Origin: Galerina marginata
Lineage: Eukaryota > Basidiomycota > Agaricomycetes > Agaricales > Galerinaceae
Reading direction: 5' to 3'
NCBI GenBank assembly: GCA_023014335.1
Contig: JAECYW010000008.1
Coordinates: 3,100,001-3,164,000 of the forward strand
Length of the DNA: 64,000 nucleotides
Part shown: positions 24,048-36,099 of the stretch, in pieces
Position numbering within the stretch: the stretch's first letter is position 1
How the letters are laid out: every line of letters starts with the position of its first letter
Translations under genes and position numbers: made by a program
Notes under the pieces: model-generated
The model's input: the letters and a program-made list of their open reading frames with translations, nothing else
Database searches by the model: none
What the model was told of the DNA's origin: nothing

Positions 24048-27000
24048 CTAGCTGTGAATTCGTGATTTTTTAGGCTTGGGTCGACCACCGACTGTCAGGG
24101 CCCGACGCTTTGAACCTGTTGCTGTTGACACCACCTCTCCGTTATCTGAGCCACCCGAGTTTGATGCTGAATTGCCCTTTGTTTTCTCGGACTGAAAAAA
24201 TAAGCCAGTCACATCCACGGTTTTACATGGTTAATTAACTCAACGCACCTTGGCAGCTGCTTTTCTATTGGTAGCAAGAAGCTCGGCTAGCGCGCTTGTT
24301 CCTAGACGGCGCAATTTACCGGGCACGCATCTCATTTCTTCAAGCTCGGCCATCGCTTGTGCTGTATTAAACCCACTCTTTATCTTGATGTCAATCCACT
24401 CAGGGATCTCGCGAAACCGTTGCCAGGCCTTTCGATTCTAAAGAGAGATCAGCTACATTCGTAAAATGGACTGCAATGCTGGATCACCTTTTCTTCCTTG
24501 CGCCATTCCGAACCAAACTTTTGCTCAACCAACCGAAGTGGAGGTTTAATGCCAGTCTTCCTTCCATTCTCCTGAACACTCTCACCGACGTTATAGCAAT
24601 CCCAGACATCTTGAATGGACATTTGGTCAAGAGTCCTCGACGGCTTCCAAGTGTCCCAAAGAGGCCCGGGCTGCTTGATTTGCGTGAAGACATCGTTCCA
24701 TTGAATTGATCCCTGCCCTAAAACCGGATGATGCATGAGAAGATCTTCACCTAAATGAGCAGATGATTAGTAGTAGTCTGAAGATAGATTATATTTATAT
24801 TTGACTGACCCGGTGCACAAAAGGCAATGACAGGCGGCAATACAAGGTCCACTTCGGTGCGTGGACGTGGAGAGGTGGGCAAAGAAGGCGATGGCACAAC
24901 GAACCCACGAAGAGAATCATCATTCGCACAGTATACACCCGTGTCTTCTGAAGCCCGAGTTTCCGAGTCGATGACAAGTGCAGGTTCGAGACTGGTTGCG
25001 GCTGATGGCGGGTAACATGTGTCAACCTGAAATTCAAGTTGCCGAGAGACAGAGGCAACGACGCCTGCTGACCGATGGGATGTATAGTCCTTATTGTATG
25101 GAATAGCTTTTGCAGGGGTCCACTGCAAAGTTCGGCGGTGGATGATCTTCTTGAGCTCTTCAATTTGCACCATACTATTCCGAAGGACCTGATTTTGCAG
25201 GCTACTCTCTTGCCGAAGTTGTTCAAGAGATTTACGCAGGATTTCATTTTGAAGGCGTTCAAGGTTTACCGGGTCAGTTACATTTGAGTCGATTGTGGCG
25301 AGTTGGATAGGGAAAGTATTTCGCATCCAGAGCTGAACGTCATCTCGAGCCAAAGCAGGTAACCGGAAAATCTTGGAATTAGGCCGAACTTGGAAGATTG
25401 CGGCGGCGGCCTATATGAAAGCTGTGAATAACCTAACATTGTGGTACTGAAAAAGACGTACTTGGAATAGATAAGGGCAAAGGGAAATGACCATTTCCCA
25501 ATAATTTGTTGCGCCAACACGATCCTTGAGCCCTAAGCTTAATTTGGTTAAACTGCAAGGTACACTATACGAGCAACCTATTACCTTTCACCAATTGGAC
25601 GTTTGCTTCAGCCATCGGGCAAACCAGTGCTAGGAATGGCAAGGGGACCTCAACTTGGGTCCAAGCTGGGTTGTACGTCTCATGAACTCTATAGCCGTGA
25701 GCTCCCAAGATTGCCTACATTCATAGACTAAGCATATGATAAACAACAACAAGAAGAAAATTAGTACCGGCTTCGGGAGCGCTGGCGCATATGTATTCTG
25801 ATATGTATCGCGAGACCACCCAAGTTTGGATGTGTCCTCAGCTCGTACACTGTTTATCTCATTACTAAAAAAACTATAGGGCTAAACGAGAGACATACCC
25901 CATCTTTTCCTGGTGGTACCCAAGCATATGGCGAGCGAGATGAGCTTTTAGGTTGGACTCAACACCAGCCTTCTTGTAAGACTGACAGAACAGGTTTTGA
26001 AGGGCGGTTTCATTGTATGGGACAGTTGCAGACGATCCATGGATCAGTCTAATCTGAAAGAGTACCGGGTAAGTTATATTTTACAAACAAACTGGAAAGA
26101 CTCACAGAGCGCCATGACTTGTTCACAGTGTAATCAACATCATATTTTTCATCTATACTTGCTACGTCATGGATATAGTGTAAGTATAAGCTAAAAGCTC
26201 CTAGCGGACACATTTCGGGGTTCCTGTGGGCGATAAAACATGTGTAGGTAGGGTTTATTGTCTAAACGAGTATTTAAATTGTACTGTGGAGTTTAAACAG
26301 AAGAACTTCTTACCGTCTTCATTCCTTTGGAACGTGCTTTCTGTTCCATGTCCGACTGCAAACCGAGAACGGCCGGTATAGTCGTTTCACCGTTAGGGTG
26401 GAGAAAATGATAGGGCTGCATCTCACACAGCCGTAATGCGCGGATGTCGTCTCCTCGGTTACCACTTGCATTCATCATCGTCCACGCCAGATGTCCGTTG
26501 ATAGTAGGTTTAACTGAAGAAGTTTAGGGAAAAGTTAGTATCGCGGTGGTGGTCAAGTTCAGCCGGAACAGACATACGTTCTCGGTGGTCCAAAAAGCCG
26601 TACCGAATTCGCGTCAGGGTGTCGTCTGACAGCTGGGCAAGAAATGTGTTGGCGATAATGTCGGGGGCGTCTTCCGCAGGAATAAGGCCTCTACGAAAAG
26701 TTGGTCAGATGGCTCTAATTTTTATGAACTCGTTACTTACTCGCGTGCATTTTTCAATGCCTCATCCATGCGAGTCTTTACAGCGTCATACACATGGACA
26801 GTTGTAGCAGGACGCGTGGTGTTCAAAGTAGGATCCCGAGCGTCTTGCACCTTTCGGATACGCAAGGCACCGAAAAATTCTTTCTTGATCTGAGACTGTG
26901 GAGAACAGGTCATGTACGGGTCTAAAATAAAGGCAGAAAACTTACTGCGCCAATGCGAGTATTCAGTATGTACTCTCCTCTACGGTTACGCTTGCAACGG

Positions 27001-28032
27001 CCTGCGCAGAAGTTGATGAATAGTAGCAGCGCGTGCTCATCAACTATGTCGTCCCGAATCTTGCCTGCCGCAAGCGCTTCATTCTTGAAAAGCTAGAACA
27101 AAAGTGCAATGAAGACACAAAAACAAAAATGATAGCACCGTACTTACGTTCCATGATTTGACAATCGACCTCTGCGTCTTTCTTCCCCCTGCCCGCCGAT
27201 TTGCTTCTGTTCTTCGAGCTGCGGACACGCGCACACTTGTCTGGAATCTCTTATAGGTTTCTAGAAGGGTTAGTTTAGTTAGTTTAGTTTAAGTTGGACA
27301 GATCAAGTAATAATCATACCATCATCATCGAGGTTTTCGTCGTCGGAGTCGTCGGAGTCTTCTTCCTTGTCCTCATCCTCATCCTCAAGGCCACCTGTGT
27401 CCAGGGCTCCAAATATTGACTCAGCAACACCGTCGCCCACATCATACTCCCTCGCCAATGTGACATCGTCGACATCAACATCTGCTTCAAGGGCTTCCTG
27501 ATCGGCTCGGTCAGTCGGTAGACCCAAAGATTGAGGTGGTCGAGATGGGCGTGACGGGATGACAATGGAGAGGCTTTTAGACGGGCCAGGCTCTGGCGCA
27601 GGGTTTATGGTTGCTCGAGTAGGGTACCTGTAGGCTTGTTGATGAGAAATAATTTTAAGGATGTAGGACCAATCTTACCAGTGTCGTAGGAGGGCGCTCC
27701 GCAGGAAACCAAGGTTGGAGCGCGTCGCACAACGAATCTGAAGGTGAGAGCATGCTGCCCGCAGAGGCTCTCTCTTCTTTATGGTGTGGCTGAAGAGAAG
27801 GTGAGGTATGAAGAATGTGCACCTTGGGCAAACGGACTTACAGGTGGGCTTTGTACACTCCTTCCGACACAAGGCTGCCATCGGGCTTCCGGGCAGGAAA
27901 GCAGTCAACATAGAGAAGCGCGGGATCAATCTGGACATCAACACTTGATGGCGTTGATGCCGGCGGTGCGTTTCTGCTTGATGGGGGTATCAGGGCTTCG
28001 CAGGCTTCGTTATCTTCGTCACGCAGGCTCAT
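24048..28032 (-). CDS. Crypton-type tyrosine recombinase with GCR1_C-like DNA-binding domain
   Basis: About 17 exons splice in frame without a stop to about 1,030 residues. The N-terminal part is low complexity with an acidic run (EDEDEDKEEDSDDSDDENL, near 27330). The catalytic core has the tyrosine-recombinase residues: Arg in ASGNRGDDIRALRL (near 26440), CFIAHRNPEMCPLGAFSLYL just after it, HxxR in SNLKAHLARHMLGYH (near 25950), and LGWSRDTYQNTYAPALP with the Trp and Tyr (near 25820). A leucine-rich coiled coil follows (NLERLQNEILRKSLEQLRQE, about 25250). The C-terminal GCR1_C-like domain reads SIQDVWDCYNVGESVQENGR, then LRLVEQKFGSEWRKEE, then KAWQRFREIPEWIDIKI, ending in a basic tail. This is the make-up of fungal Cryptons (Ndc10_II-type core plus GCR1_C), which insert by site-specific recombination without terminal inverted repeats. 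It could be an active element or a domesticated gene. Confidence 0.88.
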
Positions 28033-28159
28033 GTTGGGCAGATTAGATACACATATGGTACACTAGACGCGAATAAATAAAATAAGGCGAGAAAGAGAGA
28101 GAGAAACGGCGGTGGTACAGAGAAAAGAGAATACGCGACGACTTTAGGTGAGCGCGCTA

Positions 28160-28230
28160 GCCGTCACCAGAGGATCGTGACCGCCTGCCAAATTCGGGAC
28201 GCCGTCACCAGAATCTGGTGACAAGGCAGG
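28160..28230. repeat. Direct repeat and nested palindrome upstream of the Crypton gene
   Basis: GCCGTCACCAGA occurs twice (28160-28171 and 28201-28212). The second copy is half of a 19-bp perfect palindrome GTCACCAGAATCTGGTGAC (28204-28222), itself enclosed by CCTGCC (28184-28189) and GGCAGG (28225-28230). It is a candidate recombinase-binding or regulatory site, about 130-200 bp upstream of the start codon. Confidence 0.5.
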
Positions 28231-29084
28231 TAAGAACCCCGCTGGGGTCTCCTCGTTCTTCCTGATTTCGATTTCCTGTAAGCATGATGCATGTCTGAAT
28301 GTCCAGTATTGTGCTTCCTTATCTCATCTTTTTTCTCCAGGCTTCAAAAAAATTCGGCGCTTTAGCCAGGGCTTAACCAGAATTTACTACGCGACTGGGC
28401 ACTGCGGCAATGGCATGTTAGGAGACTCATTCGCGTTATCCTCAATGAATGACAGCGGCCAACGGTGCCCGGTAGATCTATTTCCTCATCGAAGCTTCGA
28501 AAATGGCAGCGTGAGTTCACCCTTGATGTGGTTAAAGAATCTCCTGATTATCTGGTTATTTTCAACCGACGAACAACCCTTGCAATTGGGCACTCAGCAA
28601 ACTCTGTATAACGTCTTCCGGTCTCGAAATGAAGAGAAGGGGTTAGAACTATATCTCCATCCAACTAATAACGGGTCCATGGATCCAAACCTACAGGAGA
28701 AGCTATTCAAGTGAGCAGGAACTTCCATCTTTGCCTCGACTGTGGGGAAAGGTCGCTGATATCTTAGGTGTGTTTGAATCGTGTCAAGAGCCGGGCGCAC
28801 TAATCTAACCGAAGTTTACCCAGACATCTTCTACATGAGCCCGAGCTTGCAGTGGTGTCGAACAGTCGAAATGACAAACTGTACTTCCTTGGTATTCTCA
28901 TCGAGTGCTTTCAATTGACGGACACCGACATGTGGCAGTTATCCCCAGATTAATGTTCCTGAGACAACGGGATGGCTATATTATTATACCGCTCGACGTT
29001 GGGATCAATTGACCGTCACTGTAGATATATAACCTGTCTTCAAAGCCGCTTAACATCTACACTCGCTCCGACGTATCATTCAAG
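28231..29084. other. Intergenic, right flank of the Crypton
   Basis: Open frames at 28415-28714 (+) and 28594-28800 (-) show no family motif and no exon continuation. The right part serves as promoter of the WSC gene that starts at 29085. Confidence 0.4.
29026..29032 (+). promoter_or_regulatory. TATA box of the two-WSC gene
   Basis: TATATAA about 55 bp upstream of the ATG at 29085, in otherwise mixed sequence. It fits a TATA-type core promoter. Confidence 0.45.
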
Positions 29085-30861
29085 ATGCCAACTTGGTTTT
29101 TCACCTCCGTCGTTGCAGCGATGCTCCTCGCGATTTGGGTGAGCTGCGTTCTAATTATAACAAACCTTAGAGATTCTCCCATTGATCACCCAGCCTTTTA
29201 GGGAAAAACGGAACCTACTTTGGCTCTAGACGTTCGACAATCGTCCTCTAACCCGAATGCAATACTTCCTGGTTGGACGCGACTTGGTTGCTTCGTGTGA
29301 GTAAGTTTCGGACCCAGCACTTCCTGTAAATTTGTTGCTATCTGAATGTTGCAGAGACCAGGGAGGGATCCGCGTCTTGCTCAAGGCTTCTTTCACAAGT
29401 GCGAATATGACGCCCGCAGCGTGTATGAATCTTTGTACTCCTGGAAACTTTGCTTTCGCTGGAGTCGAGTTCCAAAATGTATGTATTTATAATTATCAAC
29501 AAGAATGAAACTCACAAAGATAACTCGTCCTCGTCGAAAGGAGTGCTGTACGTGCTCGCTCTATGATCTTATAATCGTTAAATGCCTTATTTTCTATTTC
29601 AGGGTGCGATTTTGCGATGCAAACCAACATCAGCTCCCCCGACGGCGCTTGCAATGACCCCTGCACGGGCGACAGCACATTAACATGTGGTGGAATGGGT
29701 ACTATTACCATATTCGCAAACTCTGCACCGAATGTAATCCACCCTGCCAATAAACCTTTCGTCAATACTTGGCAGTACAAAGGCTGCTTTTCGTGAGTCG
29801 CTTCGCCATCTCGAATTCGATTTTCGTCAGACTGACAGAACCATCGAAAAGTGAGCTTGATCCGGTTGAACAAGCGCCTGCCGCTCGCGATCTTCAACGC
29901 TTGGTTGGGATATCTGGGCCTGTATCAGTCGAGACTTGTACTGCGGCATGTAAAGCGAGCAATTTTGCCCTTGCTGGGTTGGAGAATGGGGGGGAATGCT
30001 GTACGTACAATTAACTTCTCAAAGCTGTTCAAATACTAACAAATTAATCCGCCGCTATATAAGGGTGTGGTAATGCAATGCTAGGAGGTGTAAGAGTAGC
30101 GGACAATAACTGCCTTGTCGCATGCACCGGAGACCCTACTGAATTTTGTGGTTCCTCTGGGTCAAACAACGGCGAAGGTCACACCCAAATATCAATTTAC
30201 CAAGATACCTCGGCCCCGCCAGTTAACTTCCAGAGCTGCTTAGCAACAAAAATCGTCGGGGATGTCCTCTTAAGGCCTGTATTTCAAAATGGTTCGTCAA
30301 TTCCGAATGTGCCCTTGCTAAGTGGATTATCGGATGCGACATTTCCCCATGGCTTCAATATCTTATCGGTAAGTCCCTATTCTGACGTAAAACTCATCCT
30401 TAACCATTTCCAACAATAGGGGTGCAATAATGGTCTCTGCCTCGACAACACGAATTTGGGACTTGTTGGCCCCGGAATATTGAATGGACAGGAAGCGGCA
30501 TCTTTCATAGTCAATCCGGGAGACTCTCCTGTGTCGGTTTTCGGAATTCCTGGGGCCACATTTTTCAATGGATACTGTTGGATGGTATGCGATAAAGTCT
30601 TTGTGGCTTATCCCTCCTAACGCGTGACTGCGTTTATAGGCCAACCCAGTGAATCCCGTTGGCTCACTTTTCCAGCCATTGTTGTTGGGCGTCAATTCTC
30701 GGGCGGATCTTTGGGCACTCTGTCCAAATATTACAGCCGGTGGGCGTTTGGACGTCGTATTTTCGCCAAGGAATGGTCACCCGAATTACCAGAAGAGTGC
30801 TTGTGAATCTATTTTCATACAGACGGACATAGAAACGCAAGTAGCCATAAAGTCTGTTTGA
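29085..30861 (+). CDS. Secreted protein with two WSC domains
   Basis: The ATG at 29085 gives a signal peptide (MPTWFFTSVVAAMLLAIW). The first WSC domain begins PGWTRLGCFVDQGG and includes CMNLCTPGNFAFAGVEFQN, an ECC exon edge, then CDPCTG-like and TLTCGG motifs. The second begins WQYKGCF and includes CTAACKASNFALAGLENGGE, then CGNAMLGGVRVADNNCLVAC and EFCGSSGS. WSC domains are eight-cysteine carbohydrate-binding modules of wall sensors and fungal secreted enzymes. A C-terminal region of about 170 residues (SCLATKIVGDVLLRPVFQNG onward, with GCNNGLCLDNTNLGLVGPG) is not recognised. No membrane segment or GPI signal is seen, so the protein is likely secreted to the wall. About eight exons, all joining in frame, end at 30861. 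Confidence 0.85.
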
Positions 30862-31700
30862 TTACGCCTCTCGGTGGGCTACCTTCATTTTGTTTCCGGT
30901 TTATAATTGCATTTCAATGCTTCCAACTAACATGGATTGAGATATGTATATATATTCATTATTCTCCGAGTCTCACACTTGATTTGTTGATTTCGAAAGT
31001 GGAAGATGTAAAGGGGTAAGCGTTGGATCGAAGTCATTCAGACTCCAGAGGTACCTGTCATCGAATTGCGATGACCCACTGGTCCGAGTTGCCCGAGGCG
31101 GGATTAGATTAGATAGCACTTGGGACTAAATATTATCAGTGGCACAACCCTGAGTGCAGCGATCCATGCGACGCATTCCTGAGCTTCTGAGCCAGCCTCG
31201 TACTGCTAGAATGGGACTGTACTCTAACAAAATTAAGTTCGTTTCGAGTTGCTATGGGCCCGCAGTTATTCCCCCTCCCCCATTACTGGGCTTTGTTGAC
31301 TTGTCAAGCCTCGTACGATCTTGCATCATGTTCACAGATGATCGATGATTTCCCCTTCTCAGAACATTGGCGCTAGGCCTCATTGGAGGTTGGTTAAATC
31401 CAGACTTCTACTCGCCTCCCCTATGATGCCTTCATGCAGCTCAAAGGCAGAGGGAGGCACATCGACCGGCTAGCCGCCTTGAATCCGGATCATGGGCACC
31501 TCGGCGATGAATTGACAGATATGGTGCATGATTTGTCGAGGAGTTTGAATGTCAGTTTATTTTCGGTCCATTGCGCAGCTATTCTATTCTAGGAACGGCA
31601 CACGATTCCTCACCCCTACTCCCAGGTAGGCTGGTCGCCAGCCAGGAGTCCAGGACCACTTTACTCCCAACTTCCTTCCTAACCATCACCATCGGCTACA
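30862..31700. other. Intergenic with an inverted dispersed-repeat copy
   Basis: No gene seen. Contains the diverged, inverted third copy of the dispersed repeat (about 31080-31215). The last part is the promoter of the four-TM gene. Confidence 0.4.
31080..31215 (-). repeat. Dispersed repeat family, diverged copy 3
   Basis: Read on the minus strand it shows AGCTCAGGAATGCGTCG, then CTATCTAATCTAATCC, CTCGGGCAACTCGG in the same order as the copies at 8215 and 55025. It is clearly more diverged than those two. Confidence 0.45.
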
Positions 31701-32503
31701 ATGAGATTCCTCAATACTCTGCGCTTGGTGATTCTTGGTCGGTATTTCCTCCTTGAATACCTACACGAACTTACCTCATGTTCCATTCCTCGACCAATCC
31801 AGGTGGTGTGACGTTGTTGAGCCTTGTCGTCCTTGGTTCATCGGCTTTCTTGAACTCGAAGTCATCTCCGATGTTCCATTGTAAGCGCTGAAGGGAAATG
31901 GATGGATTGGCATTAAATCTTGTTTAGATGCGATGTTCACCTTTCCGTTCGCCATGAGCATCATCACTCTTCTGGTCATCCCAACAATGTACGCCCATAC
32001 TTTCGATACCGCCATTTTCCATCACTGATCTTCTGCATTTAAGCACGATTATCGAACGAAAAACTAGAAACAGACGAGAGAAGCGCCTAGCGTTCCTCTC
32101 TACCGTAACCGTCGAACTGCCTCTCCTTGGACTCTTCCTTCTCCTGTGGTTCGTATGTGCCCATACTGGTATCTCAGAGTTCTTCGGCCCCTTTAGGCAC
32201 TGTAATCGTGGACAGGGTGTGGGTGTTGTTTCCGCAGGGTTGGACGTGCCATCCCACTGCAAAATCGTTGCGGTGGTACACGGGTCCGAATGGTTAAGCT
32301 GTTTTGGCTGTAAGTCTACTTTTCTGATATCTCGTCTATGTTTTATTCATGCATCGGCAATAGTTTTGATTATATGTGCCTTCGCTGGACTTTTTTCTCT
32401 GCTCGCCCTGCTGCGGCAGGGTAGGAATGTGTTCACTCTCCGGCTGTCCGAGTTAACTGTCACAGGTCATCCGATGCCAGGAACCGCAAAGGCATTCCAA
32501 TGA
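31701..32503 (+). CDS. Small four-helix membrane protein (MARVEL-like)
   Basis: Five or six short exons join from the ATG at 31701 (MRFLNTLRLVILG) through GVTLLSLVVLGSSAFLNSKS, MFTFPFAMSIITLLVIPTM, ERKTRNRREKRLAFLSTVTV, ELPLLGLFLLLWFVCA and finally FVLIICAFAGLFSLLALLRQ to a stop at 32503. Four hydrophobic segments with a basic loop between helices 2 and 3 and a long loop before helix 4 give the MARVEL-like plan common in basidiomycetes. Such proteins are membrane-shaping or of unknown role; no specific function is assigned. The reading through HTGISEFFGPFRHCNRGQGV has no intron in this model. Confidence 0.7.
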
Positions 32504-32686
32504 ACGTAGTTTACGAAGTTCTTTCTGTATACAATCTGCAGGCCATCTACGGGAGAGGACGGTGTGGTCTCAGAGGTCGTGTCAACTCGCATTTTTGTGT
32601 TAGGTAGTGTTAAAAACATCATGACAGCATATGTTGGAGCATCGTGAAATTCGTGAGAGACAATTAAACATCGCTAAACGAAGAGT

Positions 32687-34201
32687 TTATGACGTTACAA
32701 GAGACCCCTTAGCCGCAATTTTGGCAAGGAATATGTTCGTGTTAGCCAGGACAATAAGATTTCCGTCTCCTGCGAAGGCCATGTTGGCGACATCAGATCC
32801 AATGAACACCTTACCAAGCAGTACTCCATCCTTCCTGAAAATCTGCAAAGTCGTTGTTAGAGCGTACTTTCGTACAGGTAAGTGGTTTTTGCTCGCCTGC
32901 ACACCATCTCCGCTAGCAACATACACATTCTCTTTGGTATCAACTTGAATTCCATCAGGGCCACCAGAATCTATATAGGTGAATACCCGTCGATTATTGA
33001 ATGCGAAAGTCTCCGGATCGACGTCATAGGCATAACTGGACATTCCCTCAGTAAATCTGTATTTTTGTAGATAAAAAACCGCTTTCGAGGACATACACGG
33101 TTGATGGGAGAGTCTGATTAGTGATCCCGGCCGAGTCGCCTCTAGTGGATTTTATTTAGAGTGATCCCTCACGAAAAGGAGAAATTCATACACATAGGCG
33201 ATCTTCCCCGAGGGGTTAAGCGCAATGCCATTTGGAGTTACGAAGTTGTCAGCTACCATCCTCACGAGTCCCGTCTTCGGATCGAACATATAAACCTGAC
33301 TCGGTAAAAGTGGTGGAGGCTTCTGGTCACTCGTAAATCCTAAACTAGAGATGGGATTTAGCCTTTGAAGAGAGCTGCTGAAAGAAAAGGCACCTGTCAT
33401 CGGTGAAGAAAATATTCCCACTAGGATGAACTTTGAGGTCATTCATGGAGTTGAATTGGCGAGCAAAGAAATTGTCAAGCAGCACCGTAGCATTGTTAGG
33501 TGCCTTAGGATTGACGAGGACAAGGGCCGAAGGTAGGTTCCCTCGACCGCGAGTTGTGAGAAGGAGACCTCCTTGGAACGGTCCAGTCCCGCCGTTTGTA
33601 ATTTGGACTGTTTCTGGAAGAGCGAGCTGTATAACATGGATTCGAATTTTAGCTTGTGAATAATTGAGTATGAGATAACTCACTGTTTCAAAAGGAACGT
33701 TAATATCAGCCACCTTTTCCGCCAGAGCAATTTCGACAAGTGTCATATTAATCTTGCTTATCCGATTGCTGTGCGTAAAGCTACTTTCCGGGACGAAGAC
33801 GCTACTAGCGAAGAAGATCTCATTGGTGGGAGCATTGAAAATGGGAGCCTCAAAGGCAAAACCAGATGCAAATGTGGCGTTCGCGGCTATGGTTCGAACG
33901 AAGGCATTGGGACCGAGGACGGAAAGGAAGTCTGGGTGGAATATTTGAAAGAACGGAGGAGTGGAGTTGGTTGGATTGAAGTGTTCAACGAAACCGTTCT
34001 GTCGGAATGTTGCATTTTGTCCCAATACTGCGAATGAAGATGGTGGGATTGACTGCGGAGATGACGATTACTTTCTAGGATATTATTAATAATTGAACAT
34101 ACCACTGCCCCAGGCGGGATAGCAGCTGAATTGCCTATGTTTTGTGAAAGTGCTCGGGAGATGAGAGATAATGCGATGGCCAGAGCCGGTAGGTAATGCA
34201 T
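32687..34201 (-). CDS. Secreted SMP-30/gluconolactonase-like protein
   Basis: The ATG at 34201 starts a clean signal peptide (MHYLPALAIALSLISRALSQ). Splicing through four or five introns gives a six-bladed beta-propeller of the SGL family: NSMNDLKVHPSGNIFFTDD, VYMFDPKTGLVRMVADNFVT then PNGIALNPSGKIAYV, and PDGIQVDTKENVYVASGDG. These supply the metal-ligand positions expected in gluconolactonase and SMP-30 enzymes (Asn and Asp in the MND and PDG loops). Secreted fungal members are called lactonohydrolases; the natural substrate is unknown. The protein ends AAKGSLVTS at 32687. It is transcribed away from the BTB gene, sharing a 0.9 kb promoter region. Confidence 0.8.
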
Positions 34202-34248
34202 GACAGCGACGAAAACAAGCTCGATTTCCTTCTTCAAAGACGGAAAGG

Positions 34249-34257
34249 CTTTATAAA
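34249..34257 (-). promoter_or_regulatory. TATA box of the SGL gene
   Basis: On the minus strand TTTATAAAG lies about 50 bp upstream of the ATG at 34201. Confidence 0.45.
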
Positions 34258-35100
34258 CGTGCGGCAAAACTTCTAAGATTACGAACCACACCTATATGGG
34301 AGGAATAAATCCTATAAAAAGACTGGAATTCGACCGTGGCAATGACGGGGACTTGCTTCCTCCAACAATTTTCTCGGGTCGAGTCTTAGGTCATAAATTG
34401 AATTTGAGTTGGTGTTAAGTACCGTACGTCGATGAGCTTTGAATGTACGGAATGCCACGGCGACGTAGCAATGAGAAAACGTAAAACGACTTTGCTAAGA
34501 GGAATATATTCGGCTCAACATTTATTTTGATGAGACAGCGGTTATATAGTAGTGCCAGTGTCATTGGTAGCGCTTCCTCTGGGAAATACGAAGTACCACC
34601 TCCTTCTTGTGGTATTTTCTAGTGAGAAATTTCAAATTTGAGAGTTAAACCATCCCAAGCCTGTCGTACGAGGAAGTATCCAACAGAAAGCGACAGAGCT
34701 CGAAAATATTTTCAACTAAGCTCCGCCCGAGAAGCATTCACGAGTTTTCAAATATACCCAATGATAATAATTAGGCGGTGACATCCACGGGCAGGTCTAG
34801 AACAGGTCAAGTTGATAGACAAAAACGACCTCTATTCCTTTAACCATGACAAACTTCGAGGTATTGATGCTTTGAATTATTGATCCGTTTTGCCGATTCC
34901 GAAGGCCGCGCGATCCGTTCGAAGCAGTCAAATCAAGCATTGCCGCTCGCCTCTATGGACCCTATAGGTTGAGATTTTGGGCCAATGGAAGGTTGTGGAA
35001 GCGGGTAAAACCTCACTTAGTTTTAGCTTAAGGCATGTTCGAATTCGCCGCCAGAATTTTGCATTGCTACCACGCTCTTTCCCAACACCCATCCATCGAC
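34258..35100. other. Divergent promoter region
   Basis: About 840 bp between two divergently transcribed genes (SGL on minus, BTB on plus). No repeats or frames of note. Confidence 0.4.
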
Positions 35101-36099
35101 ATGAACCAGTCTGATGTTTTACATGAGTCCAGCGAAGAAACTCCCCAGCTCGCTATACCCGCGTGTACTGGTAAGTCCATTTAAGATGCCGGCTATACTA
35201 TGATATCGACACCGCATTCAGTTGTAGCGAACTGTCCATTAAGCGCCGACATTGTCCTCGTGTCATCTGATGGATCTCGGTTTGGTACCCACTGCCAAAA
35301 TCTAGGCGAGTTCACTGGGGCTTTCCCGCTACATATCGCGCCAGTCGATGGAGAAGATGTCTCGATACCTGATCTTGACTCCGAGGCGCTTGCACTCTTT
35401 CTTCGATTTGTCCATCACCACCGTCAACCGGACTTGAGCAAGGTCTCTTTTGAAGCCTTGAGTCAGCTGGCAGAAGCTGTGGAGAAGTATGAAGTTTATT
35501 CAGCGACGGAGATATGTAAGGTGTATATGAAGTAAGTCATTTGTCGCCTTATTTGTCTTCCACATTTCCAATGTGGGTTTCCAGATCGTTCGTAAAGGAT
35601 AAATGCGTTGAAGTGTTTCAATACGCATCCAAGCATGGCTGTCATAATTTAATGAACGATGCAGCGCGAATTGCGGTTCAAAGCAAATATTTGAGTAACC
35701 GAATTCCTGTTGGATTGTACCAACGCCCAGACCTGCAGGCTGCTTGGGTACGAGGTTTCTTGATTTCGCGCTCTGGAATTCAATTCAATTATTTAGAGAC
35801 GATATAACGAGCATTGGCTTGGGTTATTTGACGATTGCTACAATGAACCACCGCCCGTCCTTCACCGTGGTGGAGAGAAGGACTGTAAAATGTGGCGGAA
35901 ATTTAGGAACGTGGTCCTGTCGCAAGTAAAGCGCGAGGCGGCGATATTTTTAAACTTTGACTGCCTTGTAGATGGCGCGAAACATTACCTCAAGGATTGC
36001 TGCCATTGTGGAATACGCGCCGACAGATGGGCGGAGCGCGTGAAGAGGCACGGTTGGGAAGTCGAAAGCATGGGCAGCCCTTTTACTTCTTTTTTGTAG
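35101..36099 (+). CDS. BTB/POZ-domain protein
   Basis: Exon 1 (ATG at 35101) encodes a polar leader, and a GTAAGT...TTCAG intron joins TVVANCPLSADIVLVSSDG. The BTB core continues GEDVSIPDLDSEALALFLRF then YEVYSATEICKVYMK. Later exons give CVEVFQYASKHGCHNLMNDA, then, after an intron near 35749-35803, RRYNEHWLGLFDDCYNEPPP and CKMWRKFRNVVLSQVKREAA, ending at 36099. This is the standard architecture of the large BTB family in mushrooms. BTB domains dimerise or bind cullin-3; here the partner is unknown. It has about 285 residues with no second known domain. Confidence 0.85.

Noticed and set aside
28415..28714. Open frame of 99 codons right of the Crypton
   Set aside because: No homology-like motif, no exon continuation, and it overlaps a similar minus-strand frame.
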